DNA of 33,761 bases from Paracoccaceae bacterium (GTDB taxonomy: Bacteria; Pseudomonadota; Alphaproteobacteria; Rhodobacterales; Rhodobacteraceae), in assembly GCA_003332035.1 (NCBI GenBank), contig QOQI01000012.1, positions 1 to 33,761 of the forward strand, given 5' to 3'. The notes beneath the pieces are model-generated. The model was not told where the DNA came from, searched no databases, and saw nothing but the letters and a program-made list of their open reading frames with translations. This document shows positions 18,392 to 27,416 of the stretch, one piece after another (position 1 is the first letter of the stretch; every line of letters starts with the position of its first letter). Position numbers and translations under genes: made by a program.

Positions 18392-21253
18392 TCATAATTG
18401 CGAAGCTGCACCTGATAATTGTTTCTCTTCTTCCTCTCTCAAACTCAGATTTTCTCTGGTTTCTAAGATCACCTCTTCAGGTGCACTTTCAACAAATTTT
18501 GGATTTTGAAGGCGTCCCTTCAGCGCATTAATTTCTTTTCTGATTTTATCAAGTGACTTGCTTAAACGTTTCTTCTCTTCTTCTATATCAATAATATCAT
18601 CTAATGGCAGAGCAAAGGCTGCACCTTTTGCAATTAAAGAGATACTACCCTTGGGAACTTCATCTTTCGCTGTAAGTTCTGTTATTCGAGCTAGTTTTTT
18701 GATCATTGCATGATTATTATCCCATGCCTCTTTTGCTTCATCGTCCATTTCCAGAAAAATCATTGGAATTTTTAAGCCAGCTGGAACCCGCATTTGAGCT
18801 CGTGCAGAGCGTATTGCTTCTATAAGGTTGACCACCCAATTCATTTCACGATCTGCAGATTGGTCAATTAATGCGGTATCAAATTCAGGCCAGTTACAAT
18901 GAACGAGCATTGTTTTCCTAGATGATAGCCTTTCCCATAACTCTTCGGTTATGAAAGGCATAATAGGATGTAACATTATCAGACATTGGTCTATCACCCA
19001 GCCCATAGTATTTTGAGTTTCAGTTTTCAACTTAAGATCATCTGTACTCAAAAGAGGTTTAGAAAGCTCAACGTACCAGTCGCAAACTGTTCCCCAAATA
19101 AAAGAGTAGAGGGTCTGTGCTGCATCATTAAATCTAAATTGATCGAACCCGATGTTTACTTCGTTTAGAGTTTTTACAGTCTCCCCCACTATCCAACGAT
19201 TTAATGTTTCGTTTGTGGATGGAACTGAAGTTCCAAAATTCGCTTCATTTAGTGAAGCAAATCTAGCCGCATTCCAAAGCTTAGTTCCAAAGTTTCTATA
19301 ACCTGCAATTCTTTGCGTATCTAATTTTAAAACACCGCCTATTGAGGCCATCGCAGCATTCGTAAATCGGAGCGCATCAGCTCCATATTCGTCAATAATA
19401 TCAATTGGATCTATAACGTTGCCCGTCGATTTAGACATTTTTTTACCTTTGGCGTCCCTCACCAAGCCATGTAAATAGACTGTATCAAAAGGTATTTGGT
19501 CTCTCACGGCTAATTGCATCATTATCATTCGGGCAACCCAAAAAAATAAAATATCCTGTCCGGTCACGAGAGTAGACGTTGGAAAATATTGTTCCAAAGC
19601 GTTATCTTCTTCAGGCCAACCCAAAGTTCCAATTGGCCACAACCCAGATGAAAACCAAGTATCCAAGACATCTGGGTCCCTTTTTAAATCTACACCAATG
19701 CCAGCCTGTTCTTGCGCCTCACCTTCATTAGCGGCACAATACTGATTTCCATCTTGATCAAACCAGACCGGTACTTGATGTCCCCACCACAACTGACGCG
19801 ATATACACCACGGCTCAATATTATTTAACCAATGGTAATAAGTTTTTTCTCCACTCTCAGGTATGATTTTAATGTTTTTATTTTTAACGGCTTCTAATGC
19901 TGGCTGAACTATTTTAGATGTTTCTACAAACCATTGATCCGTGAGCATTGGCTCAATAACAACTTTAGATCTGTCACCAAAAGGTTGCATGATCGCCTTA
20001 CTTTCCACAAAAGGCTGTATTGATGAGTTTCCATCAGTATCCGTAACTTCTGTCATTACGGCTAAGCCTTCAGCAGTGATTTCTGAAATAATTTTCTCTC
20101 TAGCTTTGAAACGGTCCAATCCACGATACTCTTCAGGCACTAGATTCATTGCCGCAATCAAATTTTCATCCCAAGTTATTTTTTCTTCTCTAATTAACTC
20201 AGCTTTTGCCGATGCATCCTTATAAGACAAACCATCACAACGCATAACTCCCCTTTTATCCATCAAGGAGTACATGGGAATGTTCCCTCTTTTAGCTACT
20301 TGATAGTCATTAAAATCATGGGCCCCCGTAATTTTTACAGCGCCAGATCCAAAATTAGGATCAGGGTACTCGTCAGTGATTATGGGTATAAGACGCCGAT
20401 TATTCTTTGGTCCAACTGGAATTTCACAAAGTTTACCAATAAGTGATCTATATCTTTCATCTGAAGGATGAACTGCAACAGCACCATCCCCGAGCATTGT
20501 TTCAGGACGTGTCGTTGCTATTGATATATAATTTCGGTCCTCCGTTAATGTGATATTACCATCGGCGTCTTTTTCAATATATGTATATGTTTCACCGCCC
20601 TTTAAGAGATACTTAAAGTGCCACATATGTCCAGCCACTTCGATATTTTCAACTTCCAAATCAGAAATAGCAGTTTCAAAATGAGGATCCCAATTTACAA
20701 GCCTTTTACCTCGATAAATCAAGCCTTTGTTGTAAAGATCAACGAAGACTTTAATTACCGCATCATGAAAATTTCCATCCTCATCTTTTGGAGCATTTGG
20801 AGCCCCAGACATAGTAAATGCTTCACGGTCCCAATCACAGGAAGCACCCAGACGTTGCAACTGGCTTATAATTGTTCCACCTGACTTTTTTTTCCATGCC
20901 CATATTTTTTCAAGAAACTCGTCACGGGTAAAATCAGTGCGCTTCTTCCCCTCTTCAGCCAGCTGTCGCTCAACAACCATTTGGGTTGCAATTCCGGCAT
21001 GATCAGTCCCAGGTTGCCATAAAGTATTGTAACCTTGCATTCGCTTCCAGCGAATTAAAATATCTTGAAGAGTATTATTAAATGCATGACCCATATGTAG
21101 CACCCCCGTAACATTTGGAGGTGGTATCATTATCGTATAGCTAGGTTGACCATCTTTAGCATTAATGCCTGATTGAAACGCTTTTTGACCAATCCATTTC
21201 TCTGAAATACGCTTTTCTACAGTTGCTGAGTGAAAATGTTTATCAATTGCCAT
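18392..21253 (-). CDS. valS: Valyl-tRNA synthetase
   Basis: ValRS charges tRNA-Val and edits mischarged threonine. Class I signatures are present: the HIGH-type motif HMGH (53-56 from the chosen start, in PPPNVTGVLHMGH) and KMSKS at about residue 605. The large CP1 editing insertion lies between them, and the C-terminal anticodon-binding region ends in a coiled coil rich in E, K and R. I start at the ATG at 21253 (MAIDKHF) rather than the TTG at 21286, because the family N-terminus aligns from there. Length is then 953 residues, about the family norm. Confidence 0.96.
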   Translation of the reverse strand: MAIDKHFHSATVEKRISEKWIGQKAFQSGINAKDGQPSYTIMIPPPNVTGVLHMGHAFNNTLQDILIRWKRMQGYNTLWQPGTDHAGIATQMVVERQLAEEGKKRTDFTRDEFLEKIWAWKKKSGGTIISQLQRLGASCDWDREAFTMSGAPNAPKDEDGNFHDAVIKVFVDLYNKGLIYRGKRLVNWDPHFETAISDLEVENIEVAGHMWHFKYLLKGGETYTYIEKDADGNITLTEDRNYISIATTRPETMLGDGAVAVHPSDERYRSLIGKLCEIPVGPKNNRRLIPIITDEYPDPNFGSGAVKITGAHDFNDYQVAKRGNIPMYSLMDKRGVMRCDGLSYKDASAKAELIREEKITWDENLIAAMNLVPEEYRGLDRFKAREKIISEITAEGLAVMTEVTDTDGNSSIQPFVESKAIMQPFGDRSKVVIEPMLTDQWFVETSKIVQPALEAVKNKNIKIIPESGEKTYYHWLNNIEPWCISRQLWWGHQVPVWFDQDGNQYCAANEGEAQEQAGIGVDLKRDPDVLDTWFSSGLWPIGTLGWPEEDNALEQYFPTSTLVTGQDILFFWVARMIMMQLAVRDQIPFDTVYLHGLVRDAKGKKMSKSTGNVIDPIDIIDEYGADALRFTNAAMASIGGVLKLDTQRIAGYRNFGTKLWNAARFASLNEANFGTSVPSTNETLNRWIVGETVKTLNEVNIGFDQFRFNDAAQTLYSFIWGTVCDWYVELSKPLLSTDDLKLKTETQNTMGWVIDQCLIMLHPIMPFITEELWERLSSRKTMLVHCNWPEFDTALIDQSADREMNWVVNLIEAIRSARAQMRVPAGLKIPMIFLEMDDEAKEAWDNNHAMIKKLARITELTAKDEVPKGSISLIAKGAAFALPLDDIIDIEEEKKRLSKSLDKIRKEINALKGRLQNPKFVESAPEEVILETRENLSLREEEEKQLSGAASQL

Positions 21254-21381
21254 TGTCAAATATTCCAAGTCTTTTAAAAGGTGCAAATAGCGTGTCTTTA
21301 ATTGAAGTAAAAGCCCAAGTTTTATTTAACCTTATATAAATTCTGAGACCTAAGCCTAAGATCTTATTTTAACTCTCTTAA

Positions 21382-22170
21382 TTATATATTTTCCGATTGT
21401 GGCATACCTAAAACGTGATATCCGCCATCAACATATATTATTTCTCCAGTTGTATAAGCTCCTGCATCTGAAGCAAGGTAAACAGCTGTTCCACCTACGG
21501 CTTGCAATGAAGCATTAGAGCGCAAGGGAGCATTCATCTCAGTATGCTTAAAAGTTTTACGAGCTCCTCCTATCGCAGCACCGGCAAGTGTTTTCATAGG
21601 ACCCGGAGAAATAGCATTTACTCGAATTCCGTCAGGGCCAAGATCGTTAGCCAAATAACGTGTTGTTGCCTCCAGTGCAGCCTTTGCAACGCCCATCACG
21701 TTATAGAAGGGCGTGACCCGGTTAGATCCTTGATAAGTAACGGTTAATAGTGTGCCACCATTATCAATCATTAAAGGATGCGCGCGACGCGCTATCTCAA
21801 CGAAAGAGTATGATGAAATATCAAGCGAGTTTTTAAAATTTTCTCTAGTCGTATTCATAAATCTTCCAGTTAGCTCATTTTTTTCCGAATATGCAATTGC
21901 ATGTACGACGAAATCTAATGAACCCCAACTACTCTGTAACTGTTCAAAAGCTCTATCGAGTGAAGCATCGTCGGTTACGTCAACATCAAGCATCAGATTA
22001 GCACCAACAGTCTCAGCTAAAGGCTGTAACCTTTTACCGAAAGTCTCGCCTTGATATGTAAATGCAAGTTTTGCACCGGAATCCGACATGGCTTTGGCTA
22101 TACCCCAGGCTATTGAACGCTCGTTTGCAACGCCCATTATAAGACCACGTTTTCCTTTTAGATGCAGCAT
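21382..22170 (-). CDS. fabI: Enoyl-[acyl-carrier-protein] reductase (NADH) FabI
   Basis: FabI reduces the trans-2-enoyl-ACP double bond, the last step of each elongation cycle. It is a short-chain dehydrogenase: the cofactor-binding segment IMGVANERSIAWG is at 11-23 and the catalytic Tyr156-x6-Lys163 lies in FYNVMGVAK, with Tyr146 also conserved. These positions match E. coli FabI. The ATG at 22170 has GAGG about 6 bases upstream; the TTG at 22176 would be too close to it. It is the third gene of a fabA-fabB-fabI operon, 24 bases after fabB. Confidence 0.96.
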   Translation of the reverse strand: MLHLKGKRGLIMGVANERSIAWGIAKAMSDSGAKLAFTYQGETFGKRLQPLAETVGANLMLDVDVTDDASLDRAFEQLQSSWGSLDFVVHAIAYSEKNELTGRFMNTTRENFKNSLDISSYSFVEIARRAHPLMIDNGGTLLTVTYQGSNRVTPFYNVMGVAKAALEATTRYLANDLGPDGIRVNAISPGPMKTLAGAAIGGARKTFKHTEMNAPLRSNASLQAVGGTAVYLASDAGAYTTGEIIYVDGGYHVLGMPQSENI

Positions 22171-22194
22171 TTCCAACCTCGGCCTATTAAGCTT

Positions 22195-23424
22195 TTAATC
22201 TTTAAATTTTGACAATAACATTGATCCATTCGTTCCGCCAAATCCAAAACTGTTTGTCATAACCGTATCTAATTTTGCATCACTGATTAAAGAACTTGCA
22301 ATTTCAGAAGTGTGCAATTCCGGATCAAGCTGATCAATATTAATTGAAGGAGCAATAAAATCGTTTTCTAACATAAGTAGACAATAAATAGCTTCCTGAG
22401 CACCTGTCGCTCCTTGACTGTGACCTGTCATAGATTTGGTTGAACTTACCAATGGTGTTGACCCTTTTCCAAAAACACGCCGAACAGCCTCAATCTCACC
22501 CACGTCACCAACGGGAGTTGATGTTCCATGTGCATTTATATAACTGACTGTTCTATGGCTAGCGAGGGACTCCAAAGCAAGTCGCATTGCGCGCTCTCCT
22601 CCTTCGCCAGAAGGTGCAACCATATCATGGCCGTCTGAGGTTGCTCCAAATCCAGTCACTTCAGCATAAATCTTTGCTCCACGAGCCATTGCATGGTCTA
22701 GATTTTCTAACACTAGGATAGCTCCGCCACCGCCTATAACAAATCCATCTCTATCAACGTCAAATGCTCGAGATGCTTTTTCAGGCGTATCATTGTACTT
22801 TGATGACATCGCACCCATCGCGTCAAAAAGACAAGACAAAGTCCAATCCAGCTCTTCTCCACCACCAGCAAACATAACATCTTGCTTTCCCATCATAATT
22901 TGATCTGCTGCATTTCCAATACAGTGAAGTGAAGTAGAGCATGCTGATGTTATGGAATAGTTTAAACCCTTTATCTTAAAAGCAGTCGATAGATTTGCTG
23001 AGATTGTAGATGACATACATTTTGGTACAGCGAATGGCCCAATGCGCTTTGGAGCACCAGATTTTAAAACAACTTGATGTGCGGCCAACATTGCTGAAGT
23101 TGAAGGCCCGCCTGATCCAGCAATCAAGCCAGTTCTAAAGTTTGAAATTTCGTTCTCCTCTAAACCAGCATCTTTGATAGCTTGCTCCATCGCAATGTGT
23201 GCGTAGGCAGCGCCAGGGCCCATAAATCGTAAAGTCCGTTTGTCCACGAAATCTGTGACATCTAACTTTATATCGCCTGCTACCTGGCTTCTAAAACCGT
23301 GCTCAATCATATCTGCATTAGAAGTAATTCCCGACCGACCAGCCCTTAAACTACTGAGGACCTCTTTTGAATTGTTACCTATAGACGAGACTATTCCTAA
23401 TCCGGTTATCACCACTCGGCGCAT
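22195..23424 (-). CDS. fabB: 3-oxoacyl-[acyl-carrier-protein] synthase I FabB
   Basis: FabB is the condensing enzyme that elongates acyl-ACP and is needed for unsaturated chains. The Cys-His-His triad is Cys162 ([10 protein letters not shown]), His299 (NAHGTSTP) and His335 ([10 protein letters not shown]). The 409-residue length and the adjacency to fabA point to FabB rather than FabF. A clear Shine-Dalgarno, AAGGAGA, lies just before the ATG. It is co-directional with fabA (69-base gap) and fabI, forming the anaerobic-type unsaturated fatty acid module. Confidence 0.96.
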   Translation of the reverse strand: MRRVVITGLGIVSSIGNNSKEVLSSLRAGRSGITSNADMIEHGFRSQVAGDIKLDVTDFVDKRTLRFMGPGAAYAHIAMEQAIKDAGLEENEISNFRTGLIAGSGGPSTSAMLAAHQVVLKSGAPKRIGPFAVPKCMSSTISANLSTAFKIKGLNYSITSACSTSLHCIGNAADQIMMGKQDVMFAGGGEELDWTLSCLFDAMGAMSSKYNDTPEKASRAFDVDRDGFVIGGGGAILVLENLDHAMARGAKIYAEVTGFGATSDGHDMVAPSGEGGERAMRLALESLASHRTVSYINAHGTSTPVGDVGEIEAVRRVFGKGSTPLVSSTKSMTGHSQGATGAQEAIYCLLMLENDFIAPSINIDQLDPELHTSEIASSLISDAKLDTVMTNSFGFGGTNGSMLLSKFKD

Positions 23425-23493
23425 AGTCTTCTCCTTTATAAGCTGGAAACCACCAGCGTCAGATTAAAAACTTACAGAAAGGATATGGAAATC

Positions 23494-24003
23494 CTAGCTG
23501 GACGATAAAGCAACTTTCATGTCTTTTACTTGATAAATCAGCTCACCATCAGCCTCAACCGTTCCATCCGCAACACCCATTGTCAGCCTTCTTGTTTGAA
23601 CGGCTTTTGTAAAATCAACATTATATTTTAAAATCTTTCGGTCTGGTCTAACCATCCCTGTTAGTTTCACTTCGCCAACCCCCAAAGCGTACCCACGTCC
23701 CTGCCAACCTCGCCAACCCAGGTTGAAACCCGTTAATTGCCAAAGGCCATCTAATCCAAGGCAACCGGGCATTATCGGGTTGCCAGGAAAGTGACAAGTG
23801 AAAAACCAAAGGTCAGGGTTGATATCATACTCGGCTATCACATGACCTTTGCCATTTTCACCGCCATCCGAGCTAATATCAGTGACTCTATCCATCATAA
23901 GCATAGGAGGTTCCGGAAGCTGAGCATTACCTGGACCAAACAATTCACCTTTGGCACATTTAAGAAGATCTTCGCGACTAAAACTTGATGGGTATTCTGC
24001 CAT
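23494..24003 (-). CDS. fabA: 3-hydroxydecanoyl-[acyl-carrier-protein] dehydratase/isomerase FabA
   Basis: FabA dehydrates 3-hydroxydecanoyl-ACP and isomerises trans-2 to cis-3-decenoyl-ACP, the branch point to unsaturated lipids. It is a hot-dog fold protein of 169 residues. The active-site residues are His71 ([11 protein letters not shown]) and Asp85 (CLGLDGLWQ); the Asp, instead of the Glu of FabZ, identifies FabA. AGGAGA precedes the ATG. It leads the fabA-fabB-fabI operon and is divergent from the Irr regulator; the 174-base gap (24004-24177) must hold both promoters. Confidence 0.97.
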   Translation of the reverse strand: MAEYPSSFSREDLLKCAKGELFGPGNAQLPEPPMLMMDRVTDISSDGGENGKGHVIAEYDINPDLWFFTCHFPGNPIMPGCLGLDGLWQLTGFNLGWRGWQGRGYALGVGEVKLTGMVRPDRKILKYNVDFTKAVQTRRLTMGVADGTVEADGELIYQVKDMKVALSSS

Positions 24004-24116
24004 TGTGGGACTTCTCTCCTGCTCTGTGTTTCTTTTTATTTAAAGTTATGTATCATCCCAAAAGACTAGCTTGCAAGCCTTACAAAAAAAAGATGAAATT
24101 GAGAATGTAAAAAGCG

Positions 24117-24146
24117 TTGAACTTTTAAACAGTTTTGATTTAATAT
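24117..24146 (+). promoter_or_regulatory. Candidate sigma-70 promoter for irr
   Basis: TTGAAC (24117-24122) and TAATAT (24141-24146) are separated by 18 bases and lie about 30 bases upstream of the irr ATG. No clear Irr operator (ICE) was recognised in the intergenic region. This is a consensus match in AT-rich DNA only. Confidence 0.35.
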
Positions 24147-24177
24147 TATCTTGAGAGAAAAAGAAAGAAGTCAAAAT

Positions 24178-24588
24178 ATGACATCCACTCAGAGAGCAAC
24201 CAAGTGGCTTTTAGGCTCAAACCTGCGTCCAACAAGGCAGCGTTTGGTGCTAGCTGAAATCTTGGTTGGTGACGGGAAGCACCGACACGTTACGGCCGAA
24301 AGTCTTTTCGAACAGGTAAATAAACGCGCTGACAAAGTTTCACTAGCGACAGTTTATAATACTTTACATACTTTTTGTGATGCCGGCCTTGTACAAGAAA
24401 TTACCGTTGATGGATCTAAAAGCTATTTTGACACTAGAACAAATGATCATCCGCATTTTTACTGGGAAGAAGATCAGAAGCTAACAGATGCCCCTGCTGA
24501 TCAATTAAAAATATCTGAACTACCAAACGCGCCAAAAGGTGCCGAAATTGCTTCCGTTGATGTAATTATCCGCCTACGTCGGAAATGA
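24178..24588 (+). CDS. irr: Fur-family iron response regulator Irr
   Basis: Irr is a haem-responsive Fur-family repressor/activator of iron genes in alphaproteobacteria. The 136-residue product has the winged-helix segment LRPTRQRL...KVSLATVYNTL, then the Irr-type dimer domain with TVDGSKSYFDT and the terminal IASVDVIIRLRRK, close to the Bradyrhizobium Irr pattern. The rhizobial haem motif GCPWH is absent, and the His-His-His site is reduced to His91-Pro-His93. I use the ATG at 24178 with GAAAGAAG upstream; the TTG at 24151 would add nine charged residues. It is divergent from fabABI and followed after 3 bases by an MDR oxidoreductase. Confidence 0.9.
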   Translation: MTSTQRATKWLLGSNLRPTRQRLVLAEILVGDGKHRHVTAESLFEQVNKRADKVSLATVYNTLHTFCDAGLVQEITVDGSKSYFDTRTNDHPHFYWEEDQKLTDAPADQLKISELPNAPKGAEIASVDVIIRLRRK

Positions 24589-24591
24589 TTA

Positions 24592-25575
24592 TTGAAAGTA
24601 ATTAGTTACGAAAAATTCGGCTCTGCAACTGAAGTTCTAAAAGTTCAGGAAATCGAATTACAGAAACCTCGGCAAGAAGAAGTCGTAGTAAAATTAAAAT
24701 ATTCAGGAGTGAATCCTTCAGATGCAAAAGCAAGAGCAGGAAATAGGCCGGGCGTAACAAGACCTGAATATAGCTTAGTTGTACCAAATTCAGATGGATC
24801 AGGTGTGATTGAGGAAGTGGGTTCAAATCTTGATAAATCTTTAATTGGCAAACGTGTTTGGTTAAGAAATGGCCAATGGAAGCGACCATTCGGAACTGCT
24901 GCTGAATATATTACAATAGCTGTAGAAAATATAGTTGAAATGCCAAGTAAAATGACATTTCAAGAAGGGGCAACGATGGGTATTCCCGGTCTCACCGCGG
25001 CGCATGGCATATTTGGAACAGGTGAAGTAATTGGAAAAACTTTACTTATTTCTGGTGGAGGTGGAGCAGTTGGTCACCTAGCTATTCAATTAGCAAAGTG
25101 GGGCGGAGCAAAAGTTATTGCAACAGGCTCAAAAAGCAGTGCTGAACCTATTCTTAATTTTGGGGCTGACTACTTTTTTGATTATTCAAGCGATAAACTT
25201 GTTTCACAAATCAACGAAGTTGTACCAGACGGAGTTGATCGTGTAATAGAAGTAGAATTTGGTTTAAATTTAAATTGGATTCACAATGTTCTTAAACCTA
25301 ACGGAACAATTGCCGTTTTTGGCTCCGCAAAAGAGATGAACCCTATCATACCTTTCGGTCCATATTTGTTCAAAGCAATCAAAATAGATATATTTTTGAT
25401 TTATATTTTACCAGTCAAAGAGAGAAAAATAGCTATAAATTATCTTCACTCCGCCTACGAACAAAAAGCTTTAAAACCTAAGATAGATAGTATCTTTAAG
25501 CTTGAGGACTGCGATAAAGCACATGATAGGACTTTGACTAAAGGCAGAAAAGGTGCCGTTTTATTGGAAATTTAA
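24592..25575 (+). CDS. Zinc-free MDR oxidoreductase, NADPH:quinone reductase-like
   Basis: This is a medium-chain dehydrogenase/reductase of 327 residues. The GroES-like N-terminal domain (about 1-125) lacks the zinc ligands of alcohol dehydrogenases. The Rossmann domain has the loop GGGGAVG (155-161), the quinone-oxidoreductase/zeta-crystallin pattern. The likely reaction is NADPH-dependent reduction of a quinone or enone; the substrate is unknown. It starts with TTG, since the next in-frame ATG is near residue 117. The TTG lies in the same frame as irr, separated from it by TGA and one TTA codon, so translation probably restarts after irr. Confidence 0.82.
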   Translation: MKVISYEKFGSATEVLKVQEIELQKPRQEEVVVKLKYSGVNPSDAKARAGNRPGVTRPEYSLVVPNSDGSGVIEEVGSNLDKSLIGKRVWLRNGQWKRPFGTAAEYITIAVENIVEMPSKMTFQEGATMGIPGLTAAHGIFGTGEVIGKTLLISGGGGAVGHLAIQLAKWGGAKVIATGSKSSAEPILNFGADYFFDYSSDKLVSQINEVVPDGVDRVIEVEFGLNLNWIHNVLKPNGTIAVFGSAKEMNPIIPFGPYLFKAIKIDIFLIYILPVKERKIAINYLHSAYEQKALKPKIDSIFKLEDCDKAHDRTLTKGRKGAVLLEI

Positions 25576-25624
25576 TTTGTAGCAATTTGTTGTAACTCTT
25601 AAGTATTTTTTGGAGAATTTTTAT

Positions 25625-26305
25625 ATGGTGCTTAACACATGTGTCTTTGATGCTTATGGAACACTTTTTGATGTAAACGCTGCTGCGAGAATAGCGGCAA
25701 ACGAGCCAAATCGAGAACTATTTAAAAAAGTCTGGCCTGAAGTTTCAAATACATGGAGAATGAAACAACTACAATACACTTGGCTAAGATCGATGACTGA
25801 TTCATATATTGATTTTTGGTCGATAACACAAAACAGCTTAGACTATGCTCTTGAAGCTCATAAATTACATAATGATTTGGCATTAAAAGAAAGATTATTG
25901 GCGCTTTACTGGGAACTGCAGCCGTACTCCGAGGTTTCCCAAATGCTAAAAGAATTGAAAAAAAATGGTATACAAACAGCTATACTATCTAATGGATCCC
26001 TTGAAATGTTAAGTGGCGCCGTAAGATCCTCTAATCTTTATGAAGTCATTGATGAGATAATATCCGTTGAAACAGTTAAAATTTTTAAACCTAATGCACG
26101 CGTATATATGCAAGTAGAAAACGTAATTGGATGCTCGAAATCAGAGGTTTTATTCGTATCATCAAATGGTTGGGATATTGCTGGTGCAGCAGGTTTTGGT
26201 TTTGAAACTGCTTGGGTGAATAGGTTACAAGATCCAATTGACCGATTACCGCATAAACCCACGCATATCGTAGGAGACCTAAAGTCGATACCCAGTTTTT
26301 TCTAA
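25625..26305 (+). CDS. Haloacid dehalogenase type II (L-2-haloacid dehalogenase)
   Basis: This is a HAD-superfamily hydrolase predicted to convert L-2-haloacids to D-2-hydroxyacids. The nucleophile Asp9 is in FDAYGT with Thr13. The residues needed for dehalogenation in the Pseudomonas L-DEX enzyme all have counterparts at a constant offset of four: Arg45, Ser122, Lys155, Tyr161, Ser179, Asn181 and Asp184, with the signatures QLQYTWLRS and SSNGWD. The 226-residue length is typical. TTGGAGA (25610-25616) serves as the ribosome site for the ATG at 25625. No transporter or hydroxyacid enzyme is directly adjacent. Confidence 0.88.
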   Translation: MVLNTCVFDAYGTLFDVNAAARIAANEPNRELFKKVWPEVSNTWRMKQLQYTWLRSMTDSYIDFWSITQNSLDYALEAHKLHNDLALKERLLALYWELQPYSEVSQMLKELKKNGIQTAILSNGSLEMLSGAVRSSNLYEVIDEIISVETVKIFKPNARVYMQVENVIGCSKSEVLFVSSNGWDIAGAAGFGFETAWVNRLQDPIDRLPHKPTHIVGDLKSIPSFF

Positions 26306-26376
26306 TTAATTTCACCTTCGATTAAAGACCAACCACAAATCTACAATGCCATTGCAATAGCCTCAAAAATAATCAT

Positions 26377-26391
26377 CATGCTCATAGCATG
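26377..26391 (+). repeat. Short inverted repeat upstream of the dehydratase gene
   Basis: CATGCT (26377-26382) and AGCATG (26386-26391) pair with a CAT loop, in the 114-base gap before the serine/threonine dehydratase gene and about 30 bases from its ATG. No T-run follows, so a terminator is unlikely; it could be an operator. Nothing else was recognised in this gap. Confidence 0.35.
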
Positions 26392-26419
26392 TGTTTATGC
26401 AAGTTAGAGAAAATTAAAT

Positions 26420-27388
26420 ATGCAAATTGATGAAATCTTTGAAGCTGATAGGCGTCTAAATAATAAGAAAAGGATTACTCCCCTTTTAAATTCTCCTTTT
26501 TTGGATGAAATAGCAGATAGAAAAATTTTCATAAAAGCAGAATGTTTACAGCATACTGGAAGCTTCAAATTCAGAGGTGCATTCTCTGCAATATCTTCTA
26601 TCCCAGTTGAAAAGCGCAAGAAAGGTGTAATTGCCTATTCTTCCGGCAATCACGCACAAGGGGTAGCTTTAGCCGCAAAAATTCATGAAATTCATGCAAC
26701 CATTATAATGCCAGAAGATGCTCCAGAGATAAAAATAAATAATACCAGAGACTTAGGCGCAGAAGTTATCCTTTATGATCGATTAAGTGAAAGTAGGGAA
26801 AAAATAGGAGAAAGAATTTCGGAAGAACGGTTATTATCGCTTATTCCTCCATATGATCATACTGACGTTATCGCTGGCCAAGGTACTATTGGACTAGAAA
26901 TTGCAAGCCAAGCTGATGAAAATGGAATTGAAAAAGCTGATGTATTAGTTTGCTGTGGTGGCGGGGGCCTCACCTCAGGAATTGCGGTAGCGTTGTCTAA
27001 ATTGATGCCAAATTTTGTGACAAGGCCTGTTGAGCCAGAAGGATTTGATGACGTAGTTCGCTCGTTGAAAAGTGGAGAACGGCAAACAAACGAAAAAATG
27101 AGCGGAGGCCTTTGTGATGCAATCATAACACCAACACCCGGCGAATTAACTTTTCCATTAATGAAAAAATACTGCGGTGAGGGTATTGTAGTCACGGACG
27201 AAGAAGTAATGAAAGCAATAGCTTTAGCCTTTACAAGATTGCGTATTGTTGTAGAGCCCGGAGGAGCAGTTGCACTAGCTGCTGCACTTTTTCATACAAA
27301 GAGTTACAATAACGAAACTGTAATTGCTGTCGTATCTGGTGGAAATATTGATCCAGATATTTTCAGAAAAGCAATAGAACTGATTTAG
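26420..27388 (+). CDS. PLP-dependent serine/threonine dehydratase-family protein
   Basis: This is a fold-type II PLP enzyme of 322 residues. The Schiff-base lysine is Lys50 in HTGSFKFRGA, SSGNHAQG (about 74-81) is the substrate loop and CCGGGGL binds the phosphate. The C-terminal ACT regulatory domain of biosynthetic threonine deaminase (IlvA) is missing, so it resembles the catabolic threonine/serine ammonia-lyases, serine racemases and hydroxyaspartate dehydratases; which of these cannot be told. The likely product is a 2-oxoacid plus ammonia. It starts a same-strand series with the lactonase gene 28 bases downstream. Confidence 0.85.
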   Translation: MQIDEIFEADRRLNNKKRITPLLNSPFLDEIADRKIFIKAECLQHTGSFKFRGAFSAISSIPVEKRKKGVIAYSSGNHAQGVALAAKIHEIHATIIMPEDAPEIKINNTRDLGAEVILYDRLSESREKIGERISEERLLSLIPPYDHTDVIAGQGTIGLEIASQADENGIEKADVLVCCGGGGLTSGIAVALSKLMPNFVTRPVEPEGFDDVVRSLKSGERQTNEKMSGGLCDAIITPTPGELTFPLMKKYCGEGIVVTDEEVMKAIALAFTRLRIVVEPGGAVALAAALFHTKSYNNETVIAVVSGGNIDPDIFRKAIELI

Positions 27389-27416
27389 AACCAGAAATTT
27401 GAATTTGAGGAAAAAA

